Part shown: piece after piece, positions 10,746 through 22,621 of the stretch
How the letters are laid out: each line of letters starts with the position of its first letter
How positions within the stretch are numbered: position 1 is the first letter of the stretch
Origin: Corydoras sp. C115
Taxonomy: Eukaryota; Chordata; Actinopteri; Siluriformes; Callichthyidae
Reading direction: 5' to 3'
Assembly: GCA_019802505.1 (NCBI GenBank)
Contig: JAFMOC010000789.1
Coordinates: forward strand, 1-64,000
DNA: 64,000 nucleotides
Position numbers and translations under genes: made by a program
The notes under the pieces: generated by a model
Seen by the model: only the letters and a program-made list of their open reading frames with translations
Told to the model about the DNA's origin: nothing
Databases searched by the model: none

Positions 10746-11428
10746 TCCCCTGTAGATAAAGATGTAGATCTCAGACTTGGCTGTGTTGGGGGGTAATCTG
10801 TGATCAGTGTATGCTGGCGTTTCACCTCTTCACCCACCTCATCATTAATGGGGGGGTGTGGCACTGGAATGATGCTGTTCCGGGGCGCCATCTCAACTAT
10901 GTAGAGTCTGCAGTATCTGCCTCTTTTAGTTATGCTGCTCTAGTCAGTGATGCCGGAGTCACATGCTGCACTGTGTCAATTACTTATTAATTAAATGCCG
11001 TGCTTTATTATTAGCTCTAACTCCCTTCCTTTGTCTGTTTCTTTTGAGGTGTCCCCCGGCTTCCTGGAGATCCATGGCTCTGCTTACGAATACTGTATGG
11101 ATCCTGACAAGGCGGTCCTGCAGGACGCCCCCTAATGGACTCACATATAGTTTTCTAGTTGTTAGTTTTTCCATTTGTTTAGTATCTGGACATGGCTGTT
11201 CTACACTGTTGTTGCTGCCCGGCCGCTCAAGGAGGATGAGTCCCCCATTGAGTCTTGGTCCTCCCAAGGATTCTTCCTTAAATAACAACATAAAAGGGAG
11301 TTTTTTTCTTGCCACTGTCGCTTCGGCTTGCTCTTTGGGGGTTTAAAGGCTTTTCATTCTGTAAAGCTGCTTTGTGACAATGTACTGTTGTAAAAAGCGC
11401 TATATAAATAAATTACTCGACTTGACTT
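9553..11428 (+). mobile_element. 5'-truncated L2-type LINE, copy 2
   Basis: Nearly identical to 601-2470, including the 3' UTR and a CTTGACTTGA-type tail. It is inserted inside the endonuclease region of the R2-like element, so it is younger than that element. Confidence 0.9.
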
Positions 11429-14400
11429 GACTTGACCATGATGACGGCTTTGGCAGGTTCTGACCAGAGCACGATGTCTGGGCGCAGAGATGTTACAGTT
11501 ATCTCTGCCGGGAATTTCAGTTGGCGGCTGAGGTCGGCTGCAAACTGCCACTCAGCTCCTAGCGAAAAGAGCAATCGCTCTGTCCCCGTGCTGCGCCGTG
11601 CTGTCGTCCCTGGCCTGGTAAACTGGATCCACTTCGGGGATGTGGGGAGGCTTGCTGTATGATTTACCTGCTGTCTGCGGACTTCCAGGATCTCTGCGAG
11701 CTTGCGCAGGACCTTGTCGTGCCGCCACCTGTACCTTCCCTGTGACAGCGCTGTCTTGCATCCGGAGAGGATGTGCTTAAGAGTTGGATTTGGAGAACTA
11801 CAGAGATGGCAGCGTTCTTCTGTGCCAAACCAGGTGAGGAGGTTTCGGGGACTCGGTAAGGTGTCGTATGTGGCCCTAATCCGGAAGCTCAGTCTTGCCT
11901 GGGGAGTTCTCCACAAATCGGCCCAAGTGATGGTTCTGTTTAGCACGGCCTCCCAAGTAGTCCATCTGCCTTGCTGTTGCTGGCTCACTGCTGTAATCTT
12001 GTAGGTTTCTTCCTCCATTTTGGCAACTTCAGAGATCACAAGATCCTTCCTCTCCTTCCTGGTTGCTTTGGACCAGCTCTTTGGTGCTGCTGCCCATCCT
12101 AGACCAGATCTGCCCGACTGTGTAACACCAACAATCTCCTGGTGCTTCAGCCGTTCAGCTGCCTGGTCAACTGCTTGGGATACATTCCACTTCCGTCCAC
12201 TGCGAATCTGAGGGTTGGCAGCTCAAATTGCTGGGTCCGTAGAATCTCTCAGTTCGAAGTGGAGTCTCACCTTCTCCTTTTTATATCCCAAGCTGATGGA
12301 CTGCAGTGGGAGCTGCAGGATGTTTCTCCCAAACAGTGCCGTGGTGGAGAGGGAACGTGGAAGGCCGAGCCACTTCCGGATAAAGTTGTTGGCCTTTGCC
12401 TCCAGCTTCAAGACTGTGGTCATGGTGATGTCACTCAGTTTTAGGGGCCACATTAGGCGATGGTACAGTGTAAACTGGTAACACCACACCTTAAACTTCC
12501 CTGGTAGGGGGCACTGGTCAATTTTGTGGAGGCCCTCCTGAAGTTAGGCTGTAACGGCTGAGGCCATGTTCTTGTCAGAGAGGTCTGCCGTATACATTCT
12601 GCCGAGGCTTCTCACAGGTGCTTCTGCCAGTAAAGGGATTCTTTCACCAGCCACAGCGAAGATGATGTTATCATTCCTGTTCCCTTTCTGGATCGACAGG
12701 CTGCGAGATTTTGGTGGCTTGACCTTCATGCGAGCCCAGGCTAGTAGCTCTTCTAGCCGTCTGAGGAGTCTGGTTGTGCAGGCTGCTGTTTGGAGGAGGG
12801 TGGTGACGTCATCCATATAGCACCTCATGGCTGGTAGTCTTTGGCCTGTCTCTGCTCTGACCCCTCGGACCATCTGTCTTCCACCTATCAAGAGGATCTC
12901 AAAAGCCATAGTGAAGAGGATGGGAGCGATGGCACATCCCATTGCTATCCCCTTCTCAAGCCGATGCCAGTCGGTTGAGATATCCTGGGTTATGTAGCAA
13001 ACGTACAGGTTGTCGAAGTAGGTGGCTACCAGGTTCTGGACACATGATGGTACGTGGAAGAAATTGAGGGCGTACTTAATGAGCTGGTGAGGAACAGAAC
13101 CAAAGGCATTTGCCAGGTCAAGCCAAACTACGTGCAGGTCTTCTTTGCGTCGTTTGGCGAGCTGGATTTGGTCCCAAATCACTGCTGAATGTTCTACGCA
13201 GCCAGGGAATCCTGAGACTCCTGCCTTTTGACAACTGGTGTCGATGTACTGGTTTGCTAAAAGGTAGCTCATCATCCGTCTGGCCAGGATAGAGAAAAAG
13301 ACTTTCCCCTCCACATTCAGCAGAGCGATGCCTCTGAACTGACTGAGGTGTTGGGAGTCTTTCTCCTTTGGGATGAAGGTGGTGACTGCTTGACACCATG
13401 CCGAAGGGATGGACTCCGTTTTCCAAGCCGCAACCATGAGCCTCCATAACACTTTAAGGAGCCCAGGGCAGTTCTTAAATACCTTATATGGCACGCCGTT
13501 AGGCCCAGGTGCTGATGCCGATCTTGCTCGTTCTACCACCTGTTTGACTTCTGCCCACCTGGGTGGGGAGGCGTCAAACTCTGTGGAGGGCTCAGATGGG
13601 CGGGGAATATAGCCTGGTGCTCCAAGGGGCTTTGCCCTCAGGTTGTCACTCAGCTGGTCTGAGATGAATTGCTCCAGCTCCTGCTTGGTGACCTGTAGTC
13701 TTCCGGTCTTATTCTCCTCCAGGAGGCTGCGGGCAAATTTGAAGGGGTCCCGGAAGAAGCATGTCCTTGCCTTCTCCCTGCGGCTTCTCCGCTTCTTTAT
13801 CCTTTCAGCTCTCCTGAGGTGTACAAGCCTTTCCTTGATCTTGCCCCAGAGATCTTTCAAGCCCTCTTTTTCCTCTGGCTCAGCTTTCCTCCATGACTTC
13901 CTCAGGAGGCGTCGCTCCTTCACCAGCTGGAAGATTTCTTTTTCCCGCCTTCCTCTTTGTTTGGGGCTTGGCCTCTTCATGGGCTTAACTCCAAACCGGT
14001 TTCTCCCCTCCTCGTGGGTGAGATGGCCAAAGATGTTTAGTTTGGTGGTTGCGTTGCCCTTTAGGGAGTTCTGGAGGGTGATGCATGTGCTCTCATCAAA
14101 CCTTCTCCATACTTCCTTCTCGCTGGACTTTGGCCACCTGACTTGTGGTTTCTGTGCATACTTCTCTGGAGGGACTGTTACGGGCTGTGTGCGCGTGATG
14201 TTGCCATCTTGCTGCTCCAAACTTACTATGCTGTTCTCTTGCTGTGGGGTGTTCTGCTGCTGTAGGATCTGCACAGAAGACTGGTGTTTCTCTCCGGTTC
14301 CCGCCGCAATGTTGGGTTCACTAGCTCTGTGGTGCTCAACCTGGCTGTGATGCCTCCTTGTCTGACCTGCTGACGCAGTGCAAGTTTGCGGCTGGCTATT

Positions 14401-14784
14401 GCCAACACACTTTGCCTTCCCTTGGTGGATGCGCAGACCGTGGTAAGTTGTTACTTTACTCCAGCCACAGCAGCAGTGCCTCTGGATCCTTTTGTCCTTT
14501 GACCGTTCCATGTGGTTCGTTACCGTGTTATCTGTCCTTGCTGGTCCATCTTCCATCCCACCTCTCGGAGGACCAATGGGCTGTTTTCCTCTTAATTTGC
14601 TTGTAGTTAGATTGGGTGTCCAGATTGAATGAGTGTCCAAGCTGGGCGTGTGGAGCAGGTAACTAGCCCTTCCACCCCTGGTGCGGTCTTTCACGCCGTC
14701 AACCAGTCTTCCCTGGCAGCCCTCCAGTCTTCCCTGGATGCCAACTGCTCTCTTCACAGTAGTCACTGGCGAGCCAGAGAAACT

Positions 14785-14873
14785 AGATGTAAGCACAGGT
14801 GATCACACCTGCTTGGCATTTCTGCCTGACGCACCTCCGACGGTGCCATTGTGCAGACTGCAGGGTCATCAGC
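14785..14873. repeat. 89-bp direct repeat, right copy
   Basis: Identical to 8899-8987. The first Met of the R2-like ORF (14796) falls just inside it, so the true start codon may lie further in. Confidence 0.85.
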
Positions 14874-15421
14874 ACATACACATCAATACGTTCCCTTTAC
14901 TTAGCCTGTGTGGATGTATTTAGGTTGCTAATTGGTTGTGTTAAGTTTCATAAAAAACGTTCAGAATTCGGAGGTTTCGTTCCAAAAGTATTTAATGTGT
15001 TATAAAAGTATTTCTGCCCCCTTCAGGGGTATGAATTTATGACATGTTCCTGTTGACTGTCCCATTATTCAAATCTCTCTGTTCATTCATTAAATAGTCA
15101 TTTTCTCTGTTCCCTGAACTATTCAACTATCATGAATTTTACTTAACCATATTCCTTTTTCCTTGATTACTTAAAACCTATGTCACGTCACCGGGTAATT
15201 AAGACTTAACACACCGAGCTGATGATCGATTTAACACTGTGCGCATGCGTGAACCTTTTTTTTTTTGTTTACAACTGGTAAATAGTGGCGACAGGAGCGA
15301 CAGTGAACTCAGCTACATCTCAGAAAAGCTTTAATCTACCTTTCTGCAGACTCATTTAATATTTGTTTACTTTAAAACACATCAGGTTTTAGTTAGATAT
15401 CGTTACCTTGCTGACTGCTGT
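14874..15421. other. No recognised feature (gene A intron 1)
   Basis: AT-rich sequence without a supported gene or named repeat. It lies between the R2-like element and a hAT MITE. Confidence 0.5.
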
Positions 15422-15429
15422 GTCTAAAA

Positions 15430-16049
15430 CAGTGATTCTCAATTATTTTCTGTTAAGCCCCCCCTAGGAAAAAGAAAACATTTTTGAACTGACTGGAATT
15501 TGATACTGAAAAATGAAATTAAATAAAATCAATAAATAATAATACATTCAAATTCATCAGCAACATTTTTTTTTTCAAAATAATGAAGACAGAACTCATG
15601 TCTCCAATGCGCCCGTTTTGTAGCACAGCTTTTCTGAAGTAGCTTTCATAAAGCGGGATGGTTGCTGGCTCTGCGCGTCACATTTTCGATTAAAAACTCA
15701 AGCGGTTATCAGAGTGATTGGGGTGTAATGTCTTTAAGTGACGCCTACATTTATTTGGCTTTATGCTGTCCGCTGCCAACATTTTAAGACACAGAAGACA
15801 CATCGGTCTTTCTTTGTCTCCCACCTTCATTACAGTGAAACCAAGCGCTACATAAGCTTCGACATTGTTTCCTCGTTTTAGTTTTCAGTTGACTTTTGTT
15901 GCTCTCGTTATCTTCATCTCTCTCCGCCATCTCTGTTAAATATTTGTCCATGTTGTCTCTTGAGGGTTTGTTCAGTACACTTAATATCACTTGCTCTGTG
16001 ATTTCTTGTTATGCGCCCCCCCAGGCACTGCACTATTTGAGAAGCACTG
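15430..16049. mobile_element. hAT-type MITE (620 bp)
   Basis: Terminal inverted repeats are CAGTGATTCTCAA...TTGAGAAGCACTG. An exact 8-bp target duplication GTCTAAAA lies at 15422-15429 and 16050-16057. No transposase was recognised. Confidence 0.9.
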
Positions 16050-16057
16050 GTCTAAAA

Positions 16058-16484
<427 letters not shown>

Positions 16485-17089
16485 TGTCAGGTTTGGGAGT
16501 GCTAGGCCACTCCCCCCTGATTTCTGACTTGGGGATTTGGCCGTTCGCAGTTCCCGTAGATATTGCCCATCCCCGAGACCTGGGATTGGGTCTTACCTAG
16601 TCACATGCGGCGAAAACCCTGAGCACAGGCGGAAAACCCTGAACGAAAACCCTGAGCACAGGCGGAAAGTGCCAGGACATCCAAAATACAGAATACAAAC
16701 AAAACTGAAAGTAATCGCGACCGAGAACATAGACCGGGTGTAACACCAGTAACGATAAGGGTAACAATAGTAATGCTGGCCCGCTGACTCAGGGAGCATG
16801 TGCTCCTTAAGTGTAGTCAGCAGGCCAGCATTACTATTGTTACCCTTATCGTTACTGGTGTTACACCCGGTCTATGTTCTCGGTCACGATCACTTTCGGT
16901 TTTGTTTGTATTCTGCATTTTGGATGTCCCGGCACTTTCCGCCTGTGCTCAGGGTTTTCTTTCATTCATTAAACACCTCCTTGCTGCTTACCTGGTCGCC
17001 TGGCTCACTCTTTCTCACCGCGTGCACCTCGCCCCTGCATAGCACTGCGTAGCGCCTCCGTAGGACGGACGGCGCACGTCTTTCTGACA
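16485..17089 (+). mobile_element. Gypsy-like LTR, family 2, with internal inverted copy
   Basis: The LTR runs from TGTCAGGTTTGGGAGTGC to TTTCTGACA and is related to the LTRs at 27448 and 31489. Internal sequence (17090-17245: AATGCTGGCCTC...) follows on the right, so this is a 5' LTR of a truncated element, not a solo LTR. The LTR contains AGGCCAGCATT at 16822-16832, the exact complement of the first internal bases AATGCTGGCCT at 17091-17101. It is about 160 bp longer than its relative at 27448 because of an inverted duplication at 16641-16781. Confidence 0.85.
16641..16963. repeat. 141-bp inverted repeat within LTR
   Basis: Arms 16641-16781 and 16823-16963 pair with only a handful of mismatches around a loop of about 41 bases. 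The left arm is a reverse-complement copy of the R-U5 part of the same LTR and ends at AATGCTGGCC. The loop itself is in inverted orientation compared with the LTR at 27448. Confidence 0.9.
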
Positions 17090-17245
17090 GAATGCTGGCC
17101 TCAAACACCTAGCGAAGTCCAGAATTTCCCGTCCGGGTAAGAGCCTCATTTTTTTTGTTGGTTCCCCACTGCCGCGTATCCCGTTTCCGGCTTTGAAGCC
17201 ACTCCCGTATATCATTGGCAGTTGCAAGGTGTTTGAAAGTTGAAA
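17090..17245 (+). mobile_element. Family 2 element internal start, truncated
   Basis: Begins GAATGCTGGCCTCAAACACC and matches 39260-39360 and 41101-41130. It is cut by a SINE at about 17246. No coding sequence remains. Confidence 0.8.
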
Positions 17246-17505
17246 GGTGTTTCTATCACTGAACACACACTCACTCACACACAGACACACTGAATATGTG
17301 GCAATTTGGAGAATTCAATTCACCTTGATCCATGTTTTTGATCCATGTTTTTGGACTGTGGGAGGAAACTGAAGAACCTGGAGGAAACCCATGAGGACAC
17401 GGGAAAAACATGCAAACTCCACCCAAATTTGGATTCGAACCGGGAATCCCTAGTGCTGAGAGGAGAACATGCTAAACCGTGCCACCATGCCTATCCTAGA
17501 AGTCG
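17246..17505 (-). repeat. SINE
   Basis: Reverse-oriented copy of the window's common SINE (GGCAATTTGGAGAATTCAAT, GTGGGAGGAAACTG, GGATTCGAACCGGGAATCCC with the B box). Confidence 0.82.
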
Positions 17506-17797
17506 TATTCTATATACCATCAAACTGTCATCAACACTTTATTTATTCTACAATTGCAGAAGTAAAAAAAAGCCCAAATATCATCACACCCCCCTTTATG
17601 TCAGGAGTTCTGACAGAACCGTCCTGCGCTTCAACACTTGACAAAAAATAAATCGTGATCACGAGATAATAAGTTTTGTTATGTTTAATGTCTTCAAAAA
17701 AATTAATAACCTGTCCTCTGTGGACCGCCATAGTGCTGCGTAATAAAGTTATTGTTTAAATTTGCCTTTGATCTCCGGACTGTGCATTTTCCTCCAG

Positions 17798-18484
17798 GAG
17801 CTGATCGCAGCAGGAGCAAATGTTCCAGACTGAAGACAGAGTGTCTGCTGCTGCTGCCTGTTGGTCTTCTACTGGTGTCCATTATACAGATTTTGATCAA
17901 ATACACAATGATCATCACAGAGACATAATGATTTTCTTTTTCCTCATGAAGTTTATCTGAAATCAGGATTGAAGTATTTTAATAATAAAATTTACTGGAT
18001 CACTGATGAAGAGAAAAGCTGGAGTGAAAGCAGAAAGACCTGCGAAGAGAACAAAGCTGATCTGGCAATTATCAACAGCAGAAAGGAACAGGTTAGGGAC
18101 TCAGGGTCACCGTGGGTATAAGGCCTATCCCAAGGACATGGGTTACCTGAACAGGAAGTGGCACATTCTGTAGACGTGGGGTTGAGGAACCGGCCTTGTG
18201 ACCTGAAGGTCCCTGGTTTGAGTCCCAGTCCCACCAAGTACTACAGCTGAAGTGCCCTTAAGCAAGTCTATTTAAACATTATTGTATTTCTTTGCAAGTA
18301 TACAGAAGTTTAGTTTAAATCATATTGTGTATAAGTTTAACAGTTAATTATATTAAGTGTATTCTTCATGCTGCTTCCAGGAGTTCATCTTTCAGCACTT
18401 TAAATCTGAAGCCTGGATTGGTCTGACTGACGTAGATCAGGAGAGACAATTTAAATGGATAGATGGTTCAGCACTGACCACTTC
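17798..18484 (+). pseudogene. C-type lectin gene A: TM exon and first two CTLD exons
   Basis: The TM exon opens after CTCCAG at 17798 and encodes ADRSRSKCSRLKTE, then the Leu-rich signal anchor LLLLPVGLLLVSIIQILI. Compared with gene B, the stalk coding sequence, its donor and about 500 bp of intron are deleted, so the exon reads into former intron and stops at TAA 17926-17928. CTLD exon 1 (17952-18091, 140 bp, no stops) has YLKSGLKYF and SRKTCEENKADLAIINSR. CTLD exon 2 (18381-18484) has AWIGLTDVDQERQFKWIDGS. Splice sites of both CTLD exons are intact. The last exon lies at 26406. The deletion and the exon 1 frameshift make a full receptor impossible; a transcript lacking the TM exon cannot be excluded. 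Confidence 0.87.
18117..18265 (+). repeat. Intronic SINE-like repeat shared by genes A and B
   Basis: A GGCCTATCCC...GGTTTGAGTCCCAG...CTGAAGTGCCCTTAAGCAAG block with a B-box-like site is present at the same intron position in gene B (43797-43945). Insertion therefore predates the gene duplication. Confidence 0.65.
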
Positions 18485-18654
18485 GTAAGTAACCACCAGA
18501 TGAGTAAAGAAAACTTTATAAAACAGGTATTTATGATCTTTTATGAACTGTGTTCTTAAATTCGGCCACTAGATGGCAGTGTTTGAATGTTAGAGAAAGT
18601 TGAAACCAGTCACTCTGGGTCAGTGTTCACTTTATAAACCGGACTAGATAATGT

Positions 18655-18872
18655 CCCATGTCCATCCAGGAAAGAGAACGTTTCGGGCGCTGGGCAGATA
18701 CACTCAGGACAGGGGGGCAATCAATCAATGAACACACTCACTCACACACACACTCTATATGGGGCAATTTGGAGAATTCAAATGACCTTGATCCATGCTT
18801 TTTGGACTGTGGGAGGAAACCAGAGAACCCGGAGGAAACCCGCACGGGCACGGGGAGATCATGCAAACTCCA
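18655..18872 (-). repeat. SINE
   Basis: Reverse copy of the common SINE with a CACTCACACACACACTC tract. A second reverse fragment (18873-19056) abuts it. Confidence 0.8.
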
Positions 18873-19116
18873 CCTCATACCCATCCAGGGAAGAGAACAT
18901 TTCGGGCGCTAGGCAGATACACCCAGGACTGGGGGGCAATCTATCATTGGGCACACTCTCACTCGGACACACAGACAGACTCTATGGGGCAATTTAGAGC
19001 ATTCAATTTACCTTGAATCCATGTTTTTGGACTGTGGGAGGAAACCGGTGAACTGGGTGGAGTTTTGATGTTTTCTGCCCAGCGCCCAAAACGTTCTCCC
19101 CTGGATGGGTATGGGG
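18873..19116. repeat. SINE fragments, hAT target
   Basis: A reverse SINE fragment to about 19056 is followed by a short forward fragment (CTGCCCAGCGCCCAAAACGT). The forward fragment is split by hAT copy 2 and resumes at 20205-20265. Confidence 0.75.
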
Positions 19117-20196
19117 TAGAGCTGTGCGGATCGATACAAATATCGATAATATCGATACCAACGCTGGTATTGGTATTGAACAATACTTGCGTAAAAAGAT
19201 CGATACTCAAGTTTTTTGTGCGCACGCTGATTTATCAAAGTCTATTCTCTGAGTCTGTAACGCTGATATCACTGTGGAACAGGCACACACACACACACTT
19301 TTGTTGTTGCACAGTCACGTGACACAGCGGCCACGTGGGCTCAGCCTGACCCGCCCAAGTCGACACGTCACAGTACGGAGAGAGAGACTCGGAGTGGGAG
19401 ATAAAAAAAAGATGAGAGGCTTTTTTCAAAGGCAGGACAGCTACTGAACATCAGGCGAATGTCACTGAAACCCAAAAATGTGAACATGATACTGTCCTTA
19501 AATAAAAACCTCTAATCCTTTGTTCTAAATGGGGGGGGGGGATTTATACTTTAATTTTCACTTATCAATTTTATTTTGCTTAAAGCCAGAAGTGCACTGA
19601 AGTTAAAAAAAAAAAGTCCTTTTTCTTTTTATTCTGCAATTGTATTGTTAAACTTGAGAAAATATCTGCTCACAGAATATGTTGTGGTGTGTTAATTTTG
19701 TTGTACTGTGGTTTGTTAGCTCTCTAAACTCAGAAAATTTTGTTTTAAGTTGTGTTAAGTGATATATTTTTTACACTCTGTTTATTTAAGAAAAAACAGA
19801 ATTGCAGTGAAACGAAGAAAATTCCTTTTTTATTGTTTTGCCTAAGAACAATTCTATTTGAAAAAAAGAAACAAAGAAAGAAAAAGCTGTCTAGTGAGGG
19901 GAGCATTTTTACTTTATATTTGTATTGTCGATCTCCTTTTGTACCTCAAAAATATATATTTTCCTCACGTTAAAGCAAACTTTGTTTTATTACTGTTCCA
20001 TTGTTTCTAAACAAAGATGTTGATTGGGATACATTATTTTGTTGTCACCTACAATGTTTGGCCAAATTCTATACAAGGTCTTTTGGATCAATGAAGCTTA
20101 TATATTAAAAAGTATCGGTATCGAATATCGCGATATTGGCCCTGTATTTACTTGGTATCGGATCGATACCAAAATTCTTCGTATCGCACAGCTCTA
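19117..20196 (-). mobile_element. Non-autonomous hAT element, copy 2 (1080 bp)
   Basis: Inverted relative to copies 1 and 3. An exact 8-bp target duplication GTATGGGG lies at 19109-19116 and 20197-20204. Terminal repeats are TAGAGCTGTGCGGATC...CGCACAGCTCTA. Inserted into a SINE fragment. Confidence 0.92.
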
Positions 20197-20899
20197 GTAT
20201 GGGGAACCCCCCCCCCTCCTCCCCCTGTGACCCTAGTAGAGGATTAAGACGAAGATAATAAATGATTGTACACTCAATGTTTTTAGCACCAGCTGGCACT
20301 GCCCGCTATACATTATATACATATACTGGTGTTATGACTGTGTATGTATATAACTCCCTCAAGCACAGGCAGACACAAGTGGTTTTCTTTCTACTGGTTT
20401 ATTCGAAGCTTCTCTCCAAATCCACCGTGAAAACTAAACACATGGTATTAACAAGAAATTAAGACACATTACCTAAACACGCAACACTAACTCAACAAGT
20501 GAAATTACTTTAATACAAATAGATTTTAATACCTCGTTGGCTGCATGCTATGAATAAGGGAATCATCTTCAGTGGCGTTCCTTACGTAACCGCTGTTACC
20601 AGTATAAACCTTTTAACTTTTAAAGAGCGCACGAGGACTCCAGCGTGCAGCTAGCTTGCAGGTAAAGTTGTTCAAGATATGCCCGCGAAATCTGTGGCAC
20701 GTGACTGGGCTGAGATATCAAAATAAAAGTTCTGTTGCCCATAATAAATAAACAATTACAATTAAACTCTAACTCTTATTAACAAACAAATTAAATACAA
20801 TATATAAACATATAACAGTTACACTCCCACCAAATCACACAAACTTTAATGTGGGATTTCTTTAAACAAAGGTTTCATTTTCATATCACTTCAAACACA

Positions 20900-22489
20900 T
20901 TAGACTGCTTCAAGAAGAGTAACAACCTTCTTAATAGGTCTTTCAAGATATGTTATCTTGGTTGTGGGCTTCCTTTTTTTGTCAAATGTGGTGTCACTAA
21001 TTTGCAATTTTAACCTTCTCACCCTACCATCTAACCCTGGGTAGACTTCTGTGATTCTGGCTAACTTCCATTCATTGCATGGTGCTTGATCATCCTGCAG
21101 AAGAACAATGTCATTGACATTCATGTTTCTTCTAAACCTATACAATTTTTGTCTGGATTGTAAGCTCAAAAGATACTCCTTCTTCCATCGTATCCAAAAT
21201 TCATTGGCTAAATATTGGACTCTACGCCACCTTCTTTGAAGATAAAGATCTTCTCTGACAAAGTGTCCAGGAGGGGGCAGTATAATGGTAGACTTCATTG
21301 CCAATATGTGGTTTGGAGTTAAAGGTTCAGGTCCGGATGGGTCGTTTAAACTTTCAACAGTAAATGGTCTACTGTTAATGATGGCCATGACCTCATACAG
21401 AAATGTCCTTAAAGAGGTGCTATCAAGCCTTTGTGCTGACTGGTCAAGAATAGCAGTAAGAACACTCCGGATAGTTCTTATTTGTCTTTCCCAGGCACCA
21501 CCTCTGTGACTTGTTGCAGGGGGATTCATAAGAAATTCACATCCTAGAGCCTTCACTCTTTCTTGATTCATCACTTTCATGAGTTCTGCAAGCTCTCTCT
21601 TCGCGCCAACAAAATTGGTTCCTTGGTTACATCTCAGTCGACGAACATTTCCTCTTATGGCAATGAATGTTCTTAAAGCATTCATAAATGCATCAGTTGT
21701 GAGATCGTCAACTACCTCTATGTATATGGCTCTTGAGCAGAGGCAGGTTAGTAAAAGACCATATCTCTTTAAATCCTTTCTTCCTTCTTTGACGTAGATG
21801 GGGCCAAAACAGTCTATGCCAGTGTAAGTAAATGGTGGAACTGATTCCATCCTATCTTGAGGTAGGTCGCCCATTTTCTGCTCCTCGACACGTCTCATAA
21901 ACTTTCTACATCTTACACATTCAAAGATGTGTGACGAGACAGCACTGCTACATCCCAAGATCCACCATCCGTTAGCTCGGATTTCGTTAACTGTCATTCC
22001 TCGTCCTTGATGATGTGTTTTTTCGTGAAAGTGTTTGAGAAGTAAATCAGATATGTGGCTGTTCTTGGGAAGTATTGCTGGATGCTTCACATGTGGATGT
22101 AACGAGGCTTGACTTAAGCGTCCTCCCACCCTTAGAATACCTTCTTCATCCAAGAATGGACTTAACTTGTATAGTGTGCTGTTTTTGGTCTCAGATACGT
22201 TCTTTAGCTTTAATCTTTTCATCTCCTCTGAAAATGCTTCTTCTTGAACTAATCTGACGATTGCTAATTCCGCTTCCTTCCTTTCTTCTAAGCTTGTACC
22301 TTCATTAGTTCTTTGCTTCACGCCCTTGCACACTTTAATAGTTCGTTTCAATCTGGCCACTGCTCTTATTAGCCTTGACCAATCTGAAAATTTCTGTAGG
22401 CGATCCAATATTGATCTGACCTCCCTTGCTTCAGTGTTGTGCACGAAGATCTTGCGGAGTTCAGGATCATTTTCATTGATTTCTCGCAC
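20900..22489 (-). pseudogene. BEL/Pao integrase and C-terminal domain
   Basis: An open frame of 529 codons. The N-terminal zinc-binding region precedes a core with a first acidic block GIDCFGPIYVKEG, a second block LRCNQGTNFVGAKRE and a third SHRGGAWERQIRTIRSVL. The second catalytic Asp appears as Asn (CNQ, where the family normally has CDQ), which would abolish strand transfer. The C-terminal part (QDDQAPCNEWKLARITEVYP) is the usual BEL tail domain. Upstream in the same frame the peptide runs back through a TGA (near 22520) to the end of the RNase H region. Confidence 0.87.
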
Positions 22490-22621
22490 CTTGAGCTCTC
22501 TGTCTGGCAGATCTCTGTGTCAAAGAAACTGTGGTCCTCTAAACCAGCTTGATGTTTTAAGCTGCTCTGCAGTCAAACCCTGAGAGGCATGGTCTGCTGG
22601 AGTAATCTCTTTGACTTTGAT

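Larger units (their letters stand above)
8988..14784 (-). mobile_element. R2/NeSL-like LINE with restriction-like endonuclease, interrupted by L2
   Basis: This is a minus-strand non-LTR retrotransposon with its 5' end at right. Its single ORF runs from about 14796 to about 9242 and is split by L2 copy 2 (9553-11428). RT in the middle and a C-terminal CCHC plus PD-type endonuclease, with no N-terminal apurinic endonuclease, place it among early-branching RLE-bearing LINEs (R2/NeSL/Hero group). The clade within that group is not certain. An 89-bp direct repeat flanks the whole unit. Confidence 0.82.
9242..14796 (-). pseudogene. R2/NeSL-like ORF: zinc finger, RT, RLE
   Basis: Reading from 14796 leftward, an N-terminal zinc-finger-like cluster appears near residue 108 (CCCGWSKVTTYHGLRIHQ), then a Lys/Arg-rich linker. 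RT follows, with a block ending SAPGPNGVPYKVFK, the catalytic VVWLDLANAFGSVP block, and the active-site CYMDD (about 12805-12825). The frame is stopped at 12544-12546, continues in the same frame, and is stopped again near 12220-12222. The RLE region (11430-12039) shows the CHLCSSPNPTLKHILSGC knuckle and RPDIVLWS. L2 copy 2 then splits the endonuclease. The C-terminus resumes at about 9540-9242 (VELTVPWEEHMESAYERK ... GSFWLWLRRKD). Total length of about 1200 residues fits the family. Two nonsense codons plus the insertion make it dead. Confidence 0.82.
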
